From: Shinella sp. CPCC 101442
GTDB taxonomy: Bacteria > Pseudomonadota > Alphaproteobacteria > Rhizobiales > Rhizobiaceae
Direction: 5' to 3'
Length of the DNA: 64,000 nt
NCBI RefSeq assembly: GCF_024704725.1
Contig: NZ_JALIQS010000002.1
Span: forward strand, 186,001 to 250,000
Part shown: positions 56,883-64,000 of the stretch, piece by piece
How the letters are laid out: the number at the start of each line of letters is the position of its first letter
Position numbering within the stretch: position 1 is the first letter of the stretch
Notes under the pieces: generated by a model
Told to the model about the DNA's origin: nothing
Databases searched by the model: none
The model's input: only the letters and a program-made list of their open reading frames with translations
Translations under genes and position numbers: made by a program

Positions 56883-57719
56883 TTGCCTTTAGACGTTCTC
56901 TTTCTCGTGCTTTTCGGCGCGGCTCTGCATGCGACCTGGAATGCCATCGTCAAGGCCGGCACGGACAAGTCGCTCGATGCGGCGATGGTGGCGTTGGGCG
57001 CCGGTGCCGTCGGCCTGTTCTTCCTGCCCTTCGTGCCACTTCCCAAGCCGGAGGCGTGGCCGTTCATCTTCGTATCGGCCTTCCTGCAATTTGCCTATTT
57101 CCAGCTGGTCGCCGGTGCCTATCGAGCGGGCGACATCGGGCTCGTCTACCCCCTGATGCGTGGCGTCGCCCCCCTCCTCGTCGCGATGACGAGCGGCGTG
57201 GTGCTCGGCGAACACCTGACGATGACGGCGATGGCGGGCGTGCTCGTCATATCGGCCGGCGTGCTGACGCTCGCCTTCGAGTCGCGCCATGGCGGCCGGC
57301 ACGCCATCCTGCTGGCTCTGGCGAACGCCATCGTGATTGCGACCTACACCTTTGTGGACGGTGCGGGGGCGCGCGCCTCCGGCAACGCGGTCTCCTACAC
57401 GCTCTGGATGGCGTTGCTGCCGCCTGTGCTGTTGTTTGCCTGGGCAATCTATCGTCGTGGGACCACCACGGTCTGGACCCACGTGCGCCGCAACTGGGCG
57501 CGCGGCCTCTTTGGCGGCGCCGGCTCCATCACCTCCTACGGCCTCGCGCTCTGGGCGATGACCAAGGCCCCGGTCGCAACCGTCGCCGCCTTGCGCGAAA
57601 CCGCCATCCTGTTCGCGCTGCTCATCTCGGTTTTCATCCTGAAAGAAAAGGCAAGCATCTGGCGCTATATCGCGGGGGCGGTCATTGCCTGTGGCGTGCT
57701 GGTGCTGAAGCTGGCGTAA
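56883..57719 (+). CDS. EamA-type drug/metabolite exporter
   Basis: This 278-aa membrane protein of the drug/metabolite transporter superfamily has about ten TM helices in two EamA repeats. Landmarks are FGAALHATWNAIVKAG, GLVYPLMRGVAPLLVA and APVATVAALRETAILFA. I prefer the TTG at 56883 (LPLDVLFLVLFGAALH), with GAGG about 8 bp upstream, because related proteins begin near MPLDV. In-frame ATGs at 56799 and 56736 would add a polar leader that looks non-coding. The substrate is unknown. Confidence 0.9.
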   Translation: MPLDVLFLVLFGAALHATWNAIVKAGTDKSLDAAMVALGAGAVGLFFLPFVPLPKPEAWPFIFVSAFLQFAYFQLVAGAYRAGDIGLVYPLMRGVAPLLVAMTSGVVLGEHLTMTAMAGVLVISAGVLTLAFESRHGGRHAILLALANAIVIATYTFVDGAGARASGNAVSYTLWMALLPPVLLFAWAIYRRGTTTVWTHVRRNWARGLFGGAGSITSYGLALWAMTKAPVATVAALRETAILFALLISVFILKEKASIWRYIAGAVIACGVLVLKLA

Positions 57720-57720
57720 G

Positions 57721-58542
57721 CTATTTGCGATCCCACTCCGGCATGCGTTTGCTCAAAAACGCACCTATGCCTTCCTTCGCATCATCCATCAGCATGTTCT
57801 CCACCATCGTCGTGATAGCGACGTCGTAGGCATTCGCTATCGGCAGGCCGGCCTGGGCGCGGATGGCGGCCTTGCCGATGCGCAGGGCCTGCGGTGACTT
57901 CGCAGCGATGACCGCGGCGTATTTGTCGACGACCTGGCGCAGATATTGCTGCGGTACGATGCGGTTGATGAGGCCGAAATCCTTGGCGGTGGAGGCGTCG
58001 ATGGTTTCTCCGGTCAGCAGCATTTCCATCGCCTGCTTGGGATGCGCGGCCCTGACGACGGCGACCATCGGCGTGGAGCAGAACAGGCCGATATTGACGC
58101 CCGGCGTGCAGAAAGTCGAGGTATCGGTGCAGATGGCGAGGTCGCAGCTTGCGACGAGCTGGCAGCCGGCGGCCGTGGCAAGACCGTCGATCTCGGCGAC
58201 GACGGGCTGCGGCAGGGCTTGGATCTTCAGCATGATATCCGCCGCCATGCGCATCGTCTTCTCGAAGAAAGCGCGGCCGCCATCGGCATCCCCACGATGT
58301 GCCGTCATTTCCTTGAGGTCGTGGCCGGCGGAAAAAACTTTCCCGGTGGAGGAAAGCACGACGATACGGATGGCGTCATCAACAGCAACGGCGTCGAGCG
58401 CATCGCCCAACGCTTCCATGGTGGCGATGGAAAGCGCATTGGCCGGCGGATTGCTCAACGTGATCCGCAGGACAGGTTCGAATCTCTCTACCCGCACCAG
58501 ACCGCCCGCTCCTTCTTTTCGGAACTCCACCACGTCAGCCAT
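57721..58542 (-). CDS. Enoyl-CoA hydratase/isomerase family protein
   Basis: This 273-aa crotonase-fold protein has the oxyanion-hole motifs VFSAGHDLKEM and IDGLATAAGCQLVASCDLAI. It is expected to act on an acyl-CoA, hydration being the commonest reaction, but the position normally held by a catalytic Glu in hydratases cannot be judged securely here. The ATG at 58542 follows GGAGG. It is convergent with the EamA gene (stops 1 bp apart) and divergent from the thioesterase gene. Confidence 0.92.
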   Translation of the reverse strand: MADVVEFRKEGAGGLVRVERFEPVLRITLSNPPANALSIATMEALGDALDAVAVDDAIRIVVLSSTGKVFSAGHDLKEMTAHRGDADGGRAFFEKTMRMAADIMLKIQALPQPVVAEIDGLATAAGCQLVASCDLAICTDTSTFCTPGVNIGLFCSTPMVAVVRAAHPKQAMEMLLTGETIDASTAKDFGLINRIVPQQYLRQVVDKYAAVIAAKSPQALRIGKAAIRAQAGLPIANAYDVAITTMVENMLMDDAKEGIGAFLSKRMPEWDRK

Positions 58543-58677
58543 GACCGCCTCCATCCTTGTTTCGCCTGCGGTCCTACGCCTGCCGGCAGATCGTTTCAAG
58601 CGTGCCGGCATAGACTTTCAGAGGGCTTGCGGCTTCGGGAAAATCGGTCTGTAAACGGGCGACAGGAGATGCATGCG

Positions 58678-59109
58678 ATGAAACTGACGCCGATCATGGA
58701 CCCGGAGGCACTGAACCGCTTCCTCGAAGCCGACTTTCCGCAGCTTCACACGGACGGGAAGGTGTTCGACGTGATAGCCGTCAGGGCCGGCGCGATCACG
58801 ATGCGGCTGGAACCCAATGAGCGGCACCTGCGCCCCGGCGGCACGATTTCCGGCCCCACCCTCTTCGCGCTCGCCGATGTCGGCGCGTGGTGTGCGGTGC
58901 TTGCCCACATCGGCCCGGTGGCGCTTGCCGTCACCACCAATCTCAACATCAATTTCCTGCGCAAACCCGAGCCCGGCCCGCTCTTCTGCGACTGCAGGAT
59001 CCTCAAGCTCGGCAAACGGCTCGCCGTGGTGGAAGCCTCCATTTCCGGTGAGGACCGCACAGATCTGGTGGCGCATGCGACGGCCACCTACTCGATTCCG
59101 CCGCGATAA
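58678..59109 (+). CDS. PaaI-like hotdog thioesterase
   Basis: This 143-aa hotdog-fold protein likely hydrolyses acyl- or aryl-CoA thioesters. Landmarks are RPGGTISGPTLFALADVGAW and TNLNINFLRKPEPGPL. The ATG at 58678 is best placed behind AGGAG; an ATG at 58669 overlaps that RBS. It is divergent from the enoyl-CoA hydratase gene, 135 bp away, consistent with related acyl-CoA functions. Confidence 0.9.
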   Translation: MKLTPIMDPEALNRFLEADFPQLHTDGKVFDVIAVRAGAITMRLEPNERHLRPGGTISGPTLFALADVGAWCAVLAHIGPVALAVTTNLNINFLRKPEPGPLFCDCRILKLGKRLAVVEASISGEDRTDLVAHATATYSIPPR

Positions 59110-59186
59110 TTTGTGGTATTAAAATACCGCACGCACAACACATTGTTTTTGCTGCATTATTCTTGACGTCGCCGGGATAACGACCC

Positions 59187-59215
59187 TTGACGCTCCGGCA
59201 GGTCTCACTTATAAG
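59187..59215 (+). promoter_or_regulatory. Promoter of rplM-rpsI
   Basis: TTGACG (59187-59192), 17 bp, TATAAG (59210-59215) is a strong sigma-70 promoter. The predicted start at about 59222 leaves a leader of about 117 nt before rplM, long enough for ribosomal-protein feedback structure, which I cannot confirm. Confidence 0.75.
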
Positions 59216-59338
59216 CCACCCCAGATCGCGGTCCTCAGGGGCCGCGTTCGATTTTTGGCATCCGCAAGGGGCCAAACCAAGCAACAAGAAGCGCCCAGGG
59301 CCGCAAGGCTTCGGGACCCTAAAGAAAGAGCTACTCCC

Positions 59339-59803
59339 ATGGGTACTTTCGTACAGAAGCCCGCCGAGGTAGAGAAGAAGTGGATCCTCATCGACGCCGA
59401 AGGCCTCGTTGTTGGTCGTCTCGCTACCCTCATTGCAAACCGCCTGCGCGGCAAGCACAAGGCCACCTTCACGCCCCACGTCGACGACGGTGACAACATC
59501 ATCGTCATCAATGCCGACAAGGTCGTGTTCACCGGCAAGAAGTACTCCGACAAGACGTACTACTGGCACACCGGTTACCCGGGCGGCATCAAGGAGCGTA
59601 CGGCTCGCCAGATCATCGAAGGCCGCTTCCCGGAGCGCGTTCTCGAGAAGGCTGTCGAACGCATGGTTCCGCGCGGCCCGCTCGGCCGTCGCCAGATGAA
59701 GAACCTGCGCGTCTACGCCGGCTCGAACCATCCGCATGAAGCCCAGCAGCCCGTCACCCTCGACGTCGCCAAGCTGAACAGCAAGAACACAAGGAGCGCC
59801 TGA
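59339..59803 (+). CDS. rplM: 50S ribosomal protein L13
   Basis: L13 is an early-assembly protein of the large ribosomal subunit. The protein is 154 aa. [20 protein letters not shown] and [16 protein letters not shown] are typical, and [21 protein letters not shown] is near the C-terminus. The ATG at 59339 was chosen; rpsI follows 2 bp after the stop. Confidence 0.98.
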   Translation: MGTFVQKPAEVEKKWILIDAEGLVVGRLATLIANRLRGKHKATFTPHVDDGDNIIVINADKVVFTGKKYSDKTYYWHTGYPGGIKERTARQIIEGRFPERVLEKAVERMVPRGPLGRRQMKNLRVYAGSNHPHEAQQPVTLDVAKLNSKNTRSA

Positions 59804-59805
59804 TC

Positions 59806-60282
59806 ATGGCCGACCTCTCCTCGCTCAAGGACCTCGGCGTCGCTGCCGCAGCTCCCGCTGCCTCCGCCCCGGTTCACGTCAAGAAGGTTGACGCCCTGGG
59901 TCGCGCATACGCTACCGGCAAGCGCAAGAACGCTGTCGCCCGCGTATGGGTCAAGCCGGGCTCCGGCAAGATCACCGTCAACGGCAAGTCTTTCGAGACC
60001 TACTTCGCCCGTCCGGTTCTGCAGATGATCCTGCAGCAGCCGATCATCGCGGCTGCCCGTGATGGCCAGTTCGACATCGTCGCCACCGTCGCCGGCGGCG
60101 GTCTTTCCGGCCAGGCCGGTGCCGTTCGTCACGGCGTCTCCAAGGCGCTGACCTACTTCGAGCCCGGCCTGCGTCCGGTCCTGAAGAAGGGTGGCTTCCT
60201 GACCCGCGACTCGCGCGTCGTCGAACGCAAGAAGTACGGCAAGGCCAAGGCCCGTCGTTCGTTCCAGTTCTCCAAGCGTTAA
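59806..60282 (+). CDS. rpsI: 30S ribosomal protein S9
   Basis: S9 is a small-subunit protein whose C-terminal tail contacts P-site tRNA. The protein is 158 aa, with an alphaproteobacterial N-terminal extension (about 1-30) before [36 protein letters not shown] and the basic C-terminus [17 protein letters not shown] are conserved. It is translationally close-coupled to rplM. Confidence 0.98.
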   Translation: MADLSSLKDLGVAAAAPAASAPVHVKKVDALGRAYATGKRKNAVARVWVKPGSGKITVNGKSFETYFARPVLQMILQQPIIAAARDGQFDIVATVAGGGLSGQAGAVRHGVSKALTYFEPGLRPVLKKGGFLTRDSRVVERKKYGKAKARRSFQFSKR

Positions 60283-60305
60283 TCGCTCGGACATTTTGGT
60301 TCAGG

Positions 60306-60333
60306 AAAGGCCGGGGTTCGCCCCGGCCTTTTT
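60306..60333 (+). terminator. Rho-independent terminator of rplM-rpsI
   Basis: AAAGGCCGGGG-TTCG-CCCCGGCCTTT is an 11-bp stem with a T tail, 23 bp after the rpsI stop. Confidence 0.93.
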
Positions 60334-60461
60334 CGTTTTGCCCGCGCAAAAATCCCTTGCCTTGCGCGCGCCGATTGGCGAACGTCCCGCCACATTTTGT
60401 TTTGCGCATTTCCGGCAAAACCGCTGCACACTTTTGCTGGAAATGCTCTGGAGGGACTTTC

Positions 60462-61415
60462 ATGGCCAACAAGTCGATCGACCACGCCATCACCGGCAAA
60501 TCGCTGAAGAGCGCCGCCTCGGACCCGACCCATGCAGGTATCCTCTCCTTCATGCGCCGCCGCTACACCAAGGTCCTGAAGGATGTCGATGCCGTCGTCT
60601 GGGGCATTCCCTTCGATGCCGCGACCTCCAACCGCCCCGGCACGCGCTTCGGGCCGCAGGCGATCCGCCGCGCCTCTGCTATCATGGATAACGACCCGCA
60701 ATATCCCTTCGAACGCGACCTCTTCGAAGACATGGCCGTCATCGACTACGGCGACTGCTTGCTCGACTATGGCAATCACCAGAAGACGCCCGGAACGATC
60801 GAGCGCGAAGCGAAAAAGATCCTGAAATCCGGCGCCTACATGCTCACACTCGGCGGCGACCATTTCATAACGCTGCCGCTCCTGCGCGCCCATGCGGAAA
60901 AATACGGTCCCCTCTCGCTTGTCCAGTTCGACGCGCACCAGGATACCTGGGCCGACGAGAAGGGCCGCATCGACCACGGCTCCTTCGTCGGCACGGCGGT
61001 ACGCGAGGGCCTGATCGATCCCGAGACGTCGTTCCAGATCGGCATCCGCACCCACGCGCCCGAGGATTGTGGCATCCGCATCCTCTACGGCTACGATGTG
61101 GAGGAGATGAGCGCCGGCGAACTCGCCGACGCGATCATCCACCATGTCGGCGACAAGCCGACCTATCTCACCTTCGATATCGACTGCCTCGACCCGGCCT
61201 TTGCACCCGGCACCGGCACGCCGGTCTCCGGCGGCCCCACAAGCGCGCGCATCCTTTCGGTCTTGCGCAAGCTCGGTGCGCTGAACATCGTCGGTTCGGA
61301 TGTCGTCGAAGTCGCTCCGGCCTACGACCATGCGGATATCACCGCCATCGCCGCCTCCAATATCGCCATGTACATGCTCGGCCTTCACGCCGAAGCGCTG
61401 GCGGAGCGACGTTGA
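60462..61415 (+). CDS. speB: Agmatinase / ureohydrolase family protein
   Basis: Agmatinase hydrolyses agmatine to putrescine and urea. The protein is 317 aa. The dimanganese ligands are visible as H134 (GGDHF), D157, H159, D161 (FDAHQDTW) and the pair in DIDCLDPAFAPGTGTP. The family also includes arginase-like and guanidino-acid hydrolases, so substrate is a family inference. The ATG at 60462 follows GGAGGG. It precedes argC. Confidence 0.9.
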   Translation: MANKSIDHAITGKSLKSAASDPTHAGILSFMRRRYTKVLKDVDAVVWGIPFDAATSNRPGTRFGPQAIRRASAIMDNDPQYPFERDLFEDMAVIDYGDCLLDYGNHQKTPGTIEREAKKILKSGAYMLTLGGDHFITLPLLRAHAEKYGPLSLVQFDAHQDTWADEKGRIDHGSFVGTAVREGLIDPETSFQIGIRTHAPEDCGIRILYGYDVEEMSAGELADAIIHHVGDKPTYLTFDIDCLDPAFAPGTGTPVSGGPTSARILSVLRKLGALNIVGSDVVEVAPAYDHADITAIAASNIAMYMLGLHAEALAERR

Positions 61416-61486
61416 AGACGCGGCATTGAATGCGACAGACCGAGGGGCTATATCGGCCGCGAACGCAAAATAGGATTGGACAGCAG

Positions 61487-62419
61487 ATGAAACCGAAGAT
61501 CTTCATCGATGGCGAACACGGCACGACGGGTCTGCAGATCCGCACCCGCATGGCCGGCCGCGATGATGTCGAGCTCTTGTCCATCCCGGAAGCCGAACGT
61601 CGCAACGCGCAGCTTCGCGAAGACCTCCTGAACAGCGCCGATGTCGCCATCCTCTGCCTGCCTGATGATGCGGCCAAGGAAGCCGTCGCGATGGTCTCCG
61701 GCAACAATTCCGTGCGCATCATCGACACCTCGACGGCGCACCGCGTCCATCCGGAATGGGCCTATGGCTTTGCCGAGATGGACAAGGAACAGCCGAAGAA
61801 GATCGCGGATGCACGCTATGTCGCCAATCCCGGCTGCTACCCGACAGGCGCTATCGGCCTGCTGCGCCCGCTCCGCCGCGCCGGCATCCTGCCGCAGGAT
61901 TATCCGGTCACCGTCAACGCGGTCTCCGGCTATACCGGCGGCGGCAAGCAGATGATCGCGCAGATGGAGGATGCGAGCCATCCTGAACATATCGATGCGC
62001 CGCACTTCCTCTATGGCCTGACGCTCAAGCACAAGCATGTCCCGGAAATGCAGGTGCACGGTCTTCTCGACCGCGCGCCCATCTTTTCGCCCTCCGTCGG
62101 AAAATTCGCTCAGGGCATGATCGTGCAGGTGCCGCTCTATCTCGCCGACCTCAATGATCACGCCTCGCTGGGCTCGATCCATGAGGCGCTGGCCGATCAC
62201 TATGCAGGCCAGGACATCGTCGAGGTCGTCGATCTCAAGGAGAGCGCCAATCTCGCCCGCGTCAACGCCGTGGAGCTTGCCGATACCGACCGCATGAAAC
62301 TCTACGTCTTCGGCACGGCCGGCGCGCCCCATGTCAACCTCGTCGCCCTGCTCGATAATCTCGGCAAGGGCGCTTCGGGTGCGGCTGTCCAGAATATGGA
62401 CCTGATGCTGAAGGCATGA
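61487..62419 (+). CDS. argC: N-acetyl-gamma-glutamyl-phosphate reductase
   Basis: ArgC reduces N-acetylglutamyl phosphate in arginine synthesis using NADPH. The protein is 310 aa, the shorter type-2 form common in alphaproteobacteria. The catalytic cysteine is C117 in [31 protein letters not shown] is the nucleotide-binding N-terminus. Its stop overlaps the start of the following kinase gene by 4 bp. Confidence 0.95.
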   Translation: MKPKIFIDGEHGTTGLQIRTRMAGRDDVELLSIPEAERRNAQLREDLLNSADVAILCLPDDAAKEAVAMVSGNNSVRIIDTSTAHRVHPEWAYGFAEMDKEQPKKIADARYVANPGCYPTGAIGLLRPLRRAGILPQDYPVTVNAVSGYTGGGKQMIAQMEDASHPEHIDAPHFLYGLTLKHKHVPEMQVHGLLDRAPIFSPSVGKFAQGMIVQVPLYLADLNDHASLGSIHEALADHYAGQDIVEVVDLKESANLARVNAVELADTDRMKLYVFGTAGAPHVNLVALLDNLGKGASGAAVQNMDLMLKA

Positions 62420-63258
62420 GGCACGGACATCCGTCCTTCCCTGCCGAGTGGCACATAGAAGACGCCAGTCTTGTAGCGGATACCGTTGCCGGCACCGTCT
62501 ATGAGGTGATGCTATCCGATGGCGCGAGCGCGATCGTCAAGGACCTGAAGCCGAAGGTTCTGGAGGACAGCCTGCGCGGCGCGGATTTTCTGACGTGGCG
62601 CGGCGGCATCGGCTGCGTGAAGCTGCTTGCTCGCTCGGAAACCATGCTGCTGATGGAACACGCCGGCAAGACGACGCTGCGGGACCGCCTGCTCTCCCAC
62701 GGCGACGCTGATGCGACCCGCATCGCCGCCGAGGTGCTCCTCGACTATCACCGCCCTTCCCAGACCCCGCCGCCGGCAAGCCTGCAACCGCTGCCGCGCT
62801 ACTTCTCAAGCCTGTTCGAAAAGGCCAAGCGGGATCGCAAGGACGGTCTCACCGGTCCCTATGCGGAGGCGGCGACCATCGCCGACGCACTCCTGGCCGA
62901 GCAGCGGGACATCAAGCCGCTGCATGGCGACCTGCATCACGAAAACATCGTGTCCGGCCCGCGCGGCTGGCTCATCATCGATCCGGCGGGACTGATCGGC
63001 GACGCGGCCCTCGATGTCGCCAACATGTTCTCCAACCCGCTCGACCGTTTCGACCTCACCCGCGACGAGCAGCGAATCGCGGGGATGGCGGATATCTTCG
63101 CCGAAACATTGCGGCGCGATGTCCGCACCATCCTGCGCTATGCCTTCGCCTATGGCTGCCTGTCGGCGGCGTGGCATGACGAGGACGGCAACGACGGGGA
63201 TCGCGACGACGAGCTTGCCGTTGCCGCAGCGATCCGCAACGTCCTCAGGCAGGCCTGA
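62416..63258 (+). CDS. Aminoglycoside/hydroxyurea-type phosphotransferase
   Basis: This 280-aa protein resembles the APH(6)/streptomycin 6-kinase family. Catalytic-loop landmark [11 protein letters not shown] and the metal-binding [17 protein letters not shown] are present. In most chromosomal copies the real substrate is unknown, so resistance should not be assumed. It overlaps argC by ATGA, indicating translational coupling with an arginine-synthesis gene. Confidence 0.88.
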   Translation: MRHGHPSFPAEWHIEDASLVADTVAGTVYEVMLSDGASAIVKDLKPKVLEDSLRGADFLTWRGGIGCVKLLARSETMLLMEHAGKTTLRDRLLSHGDADATRIAAEVLLDYHRPSQTPPPASLQPLPRYFSSLFEKAKRDRKDGLTGPYAEAATIADALLAEQRDIKPLHGDLHHENIVSGPRGWLIIDPAGLIGDAALDVANMFSNPLDRFDLTRDEQRIAGMADIFAETLRRDVRTILRYAFAYGCLSAAWHDEDGNDGDRDDELAVAAAIRNVLRQA

Positions 63259-63263
63259 GCGGA

Positions 63264-64000
63264 TCAGTCCTCCGCCGTTTCCCGCGGATACTCCCCGACA
63301 AAGCCGCGCCAGTGCGCGACCGCAAAGCCGAGCACGACAAGCGCCCCGCCCTGATGCGCCAATGCCCAGCCGAGCGGCACCTGCCAGATCAGCGTCAGGA
63401 TGCCGATGGTCGCCTGGAGACAGACGAGGGCGAAGAGCACGAGGGCACGGCGGCTGTGGGTCGTTTCAGGGGCGGCGCGCAGCGACGAGATCAGGTGGAG
63501 CACGACGAGCGCGAAGAGCACGTAGGCGCCGATGCGATGCACGAACTGCACGGTCTTCGGGTTCTCGAAGAGGTTGATCCACCAGGGCTGCTGCAGGAAG
63601 AGACCGCCGGGCACGATCGTGCCGTCCATCAGCGGCCAGGTGTTGTAGGAAAGGCCGGCATCGAGGCCGGCAACCAGCGCGCCGAGATAGATCTGGAAGA
63701 TCGCCATGCAGGCGATGATGCCGGCCATGCGGCGGGACCCTTCCGTTGGCGGCGCATCGTCGCTGTGCGGCGACAGCGCCCGCATCAGCCACATGGTCCA
63801 GGCGAAGATCAGACAGGCGATGGTGAGATGTGTGGCGAGACGGTACTGGCTGACGGAAACACGGTCGGCGAGGCCCGACGACACCATCCACCAGCCGATG
63901 AAGCCCTGGAACCCACCCAGCGCCAGAAGGCCGACCAGCGGCCAGCGAAGTTTCCTTTCGATACGGCCGGTCAGCCAGAAGAAGGCCAGCGGCACGGCGA
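63264..64000 (-). CDS. ctaA: Heme A synthase CtaA/Cox15 (N-terminus off the window)
   Basis: Heme A synthase oxidises the methyl group of heme O to a formyl group, needed for aa3-type cytochrome oxidases. The visible 245 residues are the C-terminal part; the gene enters from the right edge. Conserved segments FQGFIGWWMVSSGL, LATHLTIACLIFA, LGALVAGLDAGLSYNTWPLMDG, VQFVHRIGAYVLFALV and ALAHQGGALVVL carry the haem-ligand histidines in TM helices. The type-2 (Cox15-like) WPLMDG motif is clear. The C-terminus ends at 63264, 5 bp from the stop of the convergent kinase gene. Confidence 0.95.
   Translation of the reverse strand, partial: AVPLAFFWLTGRIERKLRWPLVGLLALGGFQGFIGWWMVSSGLADRVSVSQYRLATHLTIACLIFAWTMWLMRALSPHSDDAPPTEGSRRMAGIIACMAIFQIYLGALVAGLDAGLSYNTWPLMDGTIVPGGLFLQQPWWINLFENPKTVQFVHRIGAYVLFALVVLHLISSLRAAPETTHSRRALVLFALVCLQATIGILTLIWQVPLGWALAHQGGALVVLGFAVAHWRGFVGEYPRETAED

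Noticed and set aside
62416-63258. Acquired antibiotic resistance gene
   Set aside because: Its coupling to argC and neighbouring core genes argue for a resident gene of unknown substrate.

Overview
The window is alphaproteobacterial chromosome, most likely from the Rhizobiaceae (Rhizobium/Agrobacterium/Sinorhizobium/Shinella group). I infer this from protein similarity recalled from memory. The supports are the clpP-clpX-lon-hupB series on the same strand as a nuo operon carrying rhizobial extra genes, a NuoE with a long C-terminal extension, a fused SecDF, a hutF/hutG-type histidine pathway, and the high GC content. Both ends cut genes: nuoJ on the left and ctaA (cox15) on the right.

Layout. 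1-11 kb holds the respiratory complex I operon on the minus strand, read right to left: nuoA, B, C, D, a 78-aa secreted protein, E, a 208-aa membrane protein, F, a 223-aa helix-hairpin-helix protein, G, H, I, J. 11.3-12.8 kb has a prohibitin-family (SPFH) gene, two nearly identical tRNA-Asp genes and a tRNA-Val gene. 12.8-15.5 kb is a degraded accessory patch. It contains a phage-like coiled-coil pseudogene with an in-frame stop, several tiny ORFs, a stand-alone Cas2/SinR-fold protein, a DUF6894-like protein, and a truncated gene that resembles a Pycsar-type membrane effector. That truncated gene lies divergent from a CHASE2-class III cyclase gene (15.7-17.7 kb).

17.7-25.9 kb is a complete histidine utilisation locus. 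hutF-hutC and hutI-H-G-U-D are divergent around a 12-bp palindrome that is probably the HutC operator. 26-32.6 kb is catabolic: an aldo/keto reductase, an SDR and a mannonate dehydratase (uxuA) as a divergent pair, an orphan amino-acid binding protein, a LysR regulator and a D-arginine dehydrogenase-like flavoprotein. 32.7-43.7 kb has secDF, a YhaM/YhaN-type nuclease-ATPase pair, a MarR regulator with a strong and apparently leaderless promoter, and a secreted phytase-like esterase preceded by a good Pho box.

43.9-49.9 kb is the protease and nucleoid block hupB, lon, clpX, yjbR-like, clpP. 50-59 kb holds gamma-glutamyltranspeptidase, a cytochrome P450, a cupin, metY, two tandem CoA-binding proteins, an EamA transporter, an enoyl-CoA hydratase and a thioesterase. 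59-64 kb holds rplM-rpsI, agmatinase, argC, a phosphotransferase and ctaA.

I saw no rRNA genes, intact transposases, integrases or CRISPR arrays. From memory, relatives keep hupB close to the tRNA genes and nuoA, so the roughly 30 kb between them here looks like inserted or rearranged DNA. The least explained part is 12.8-15.7 kb.
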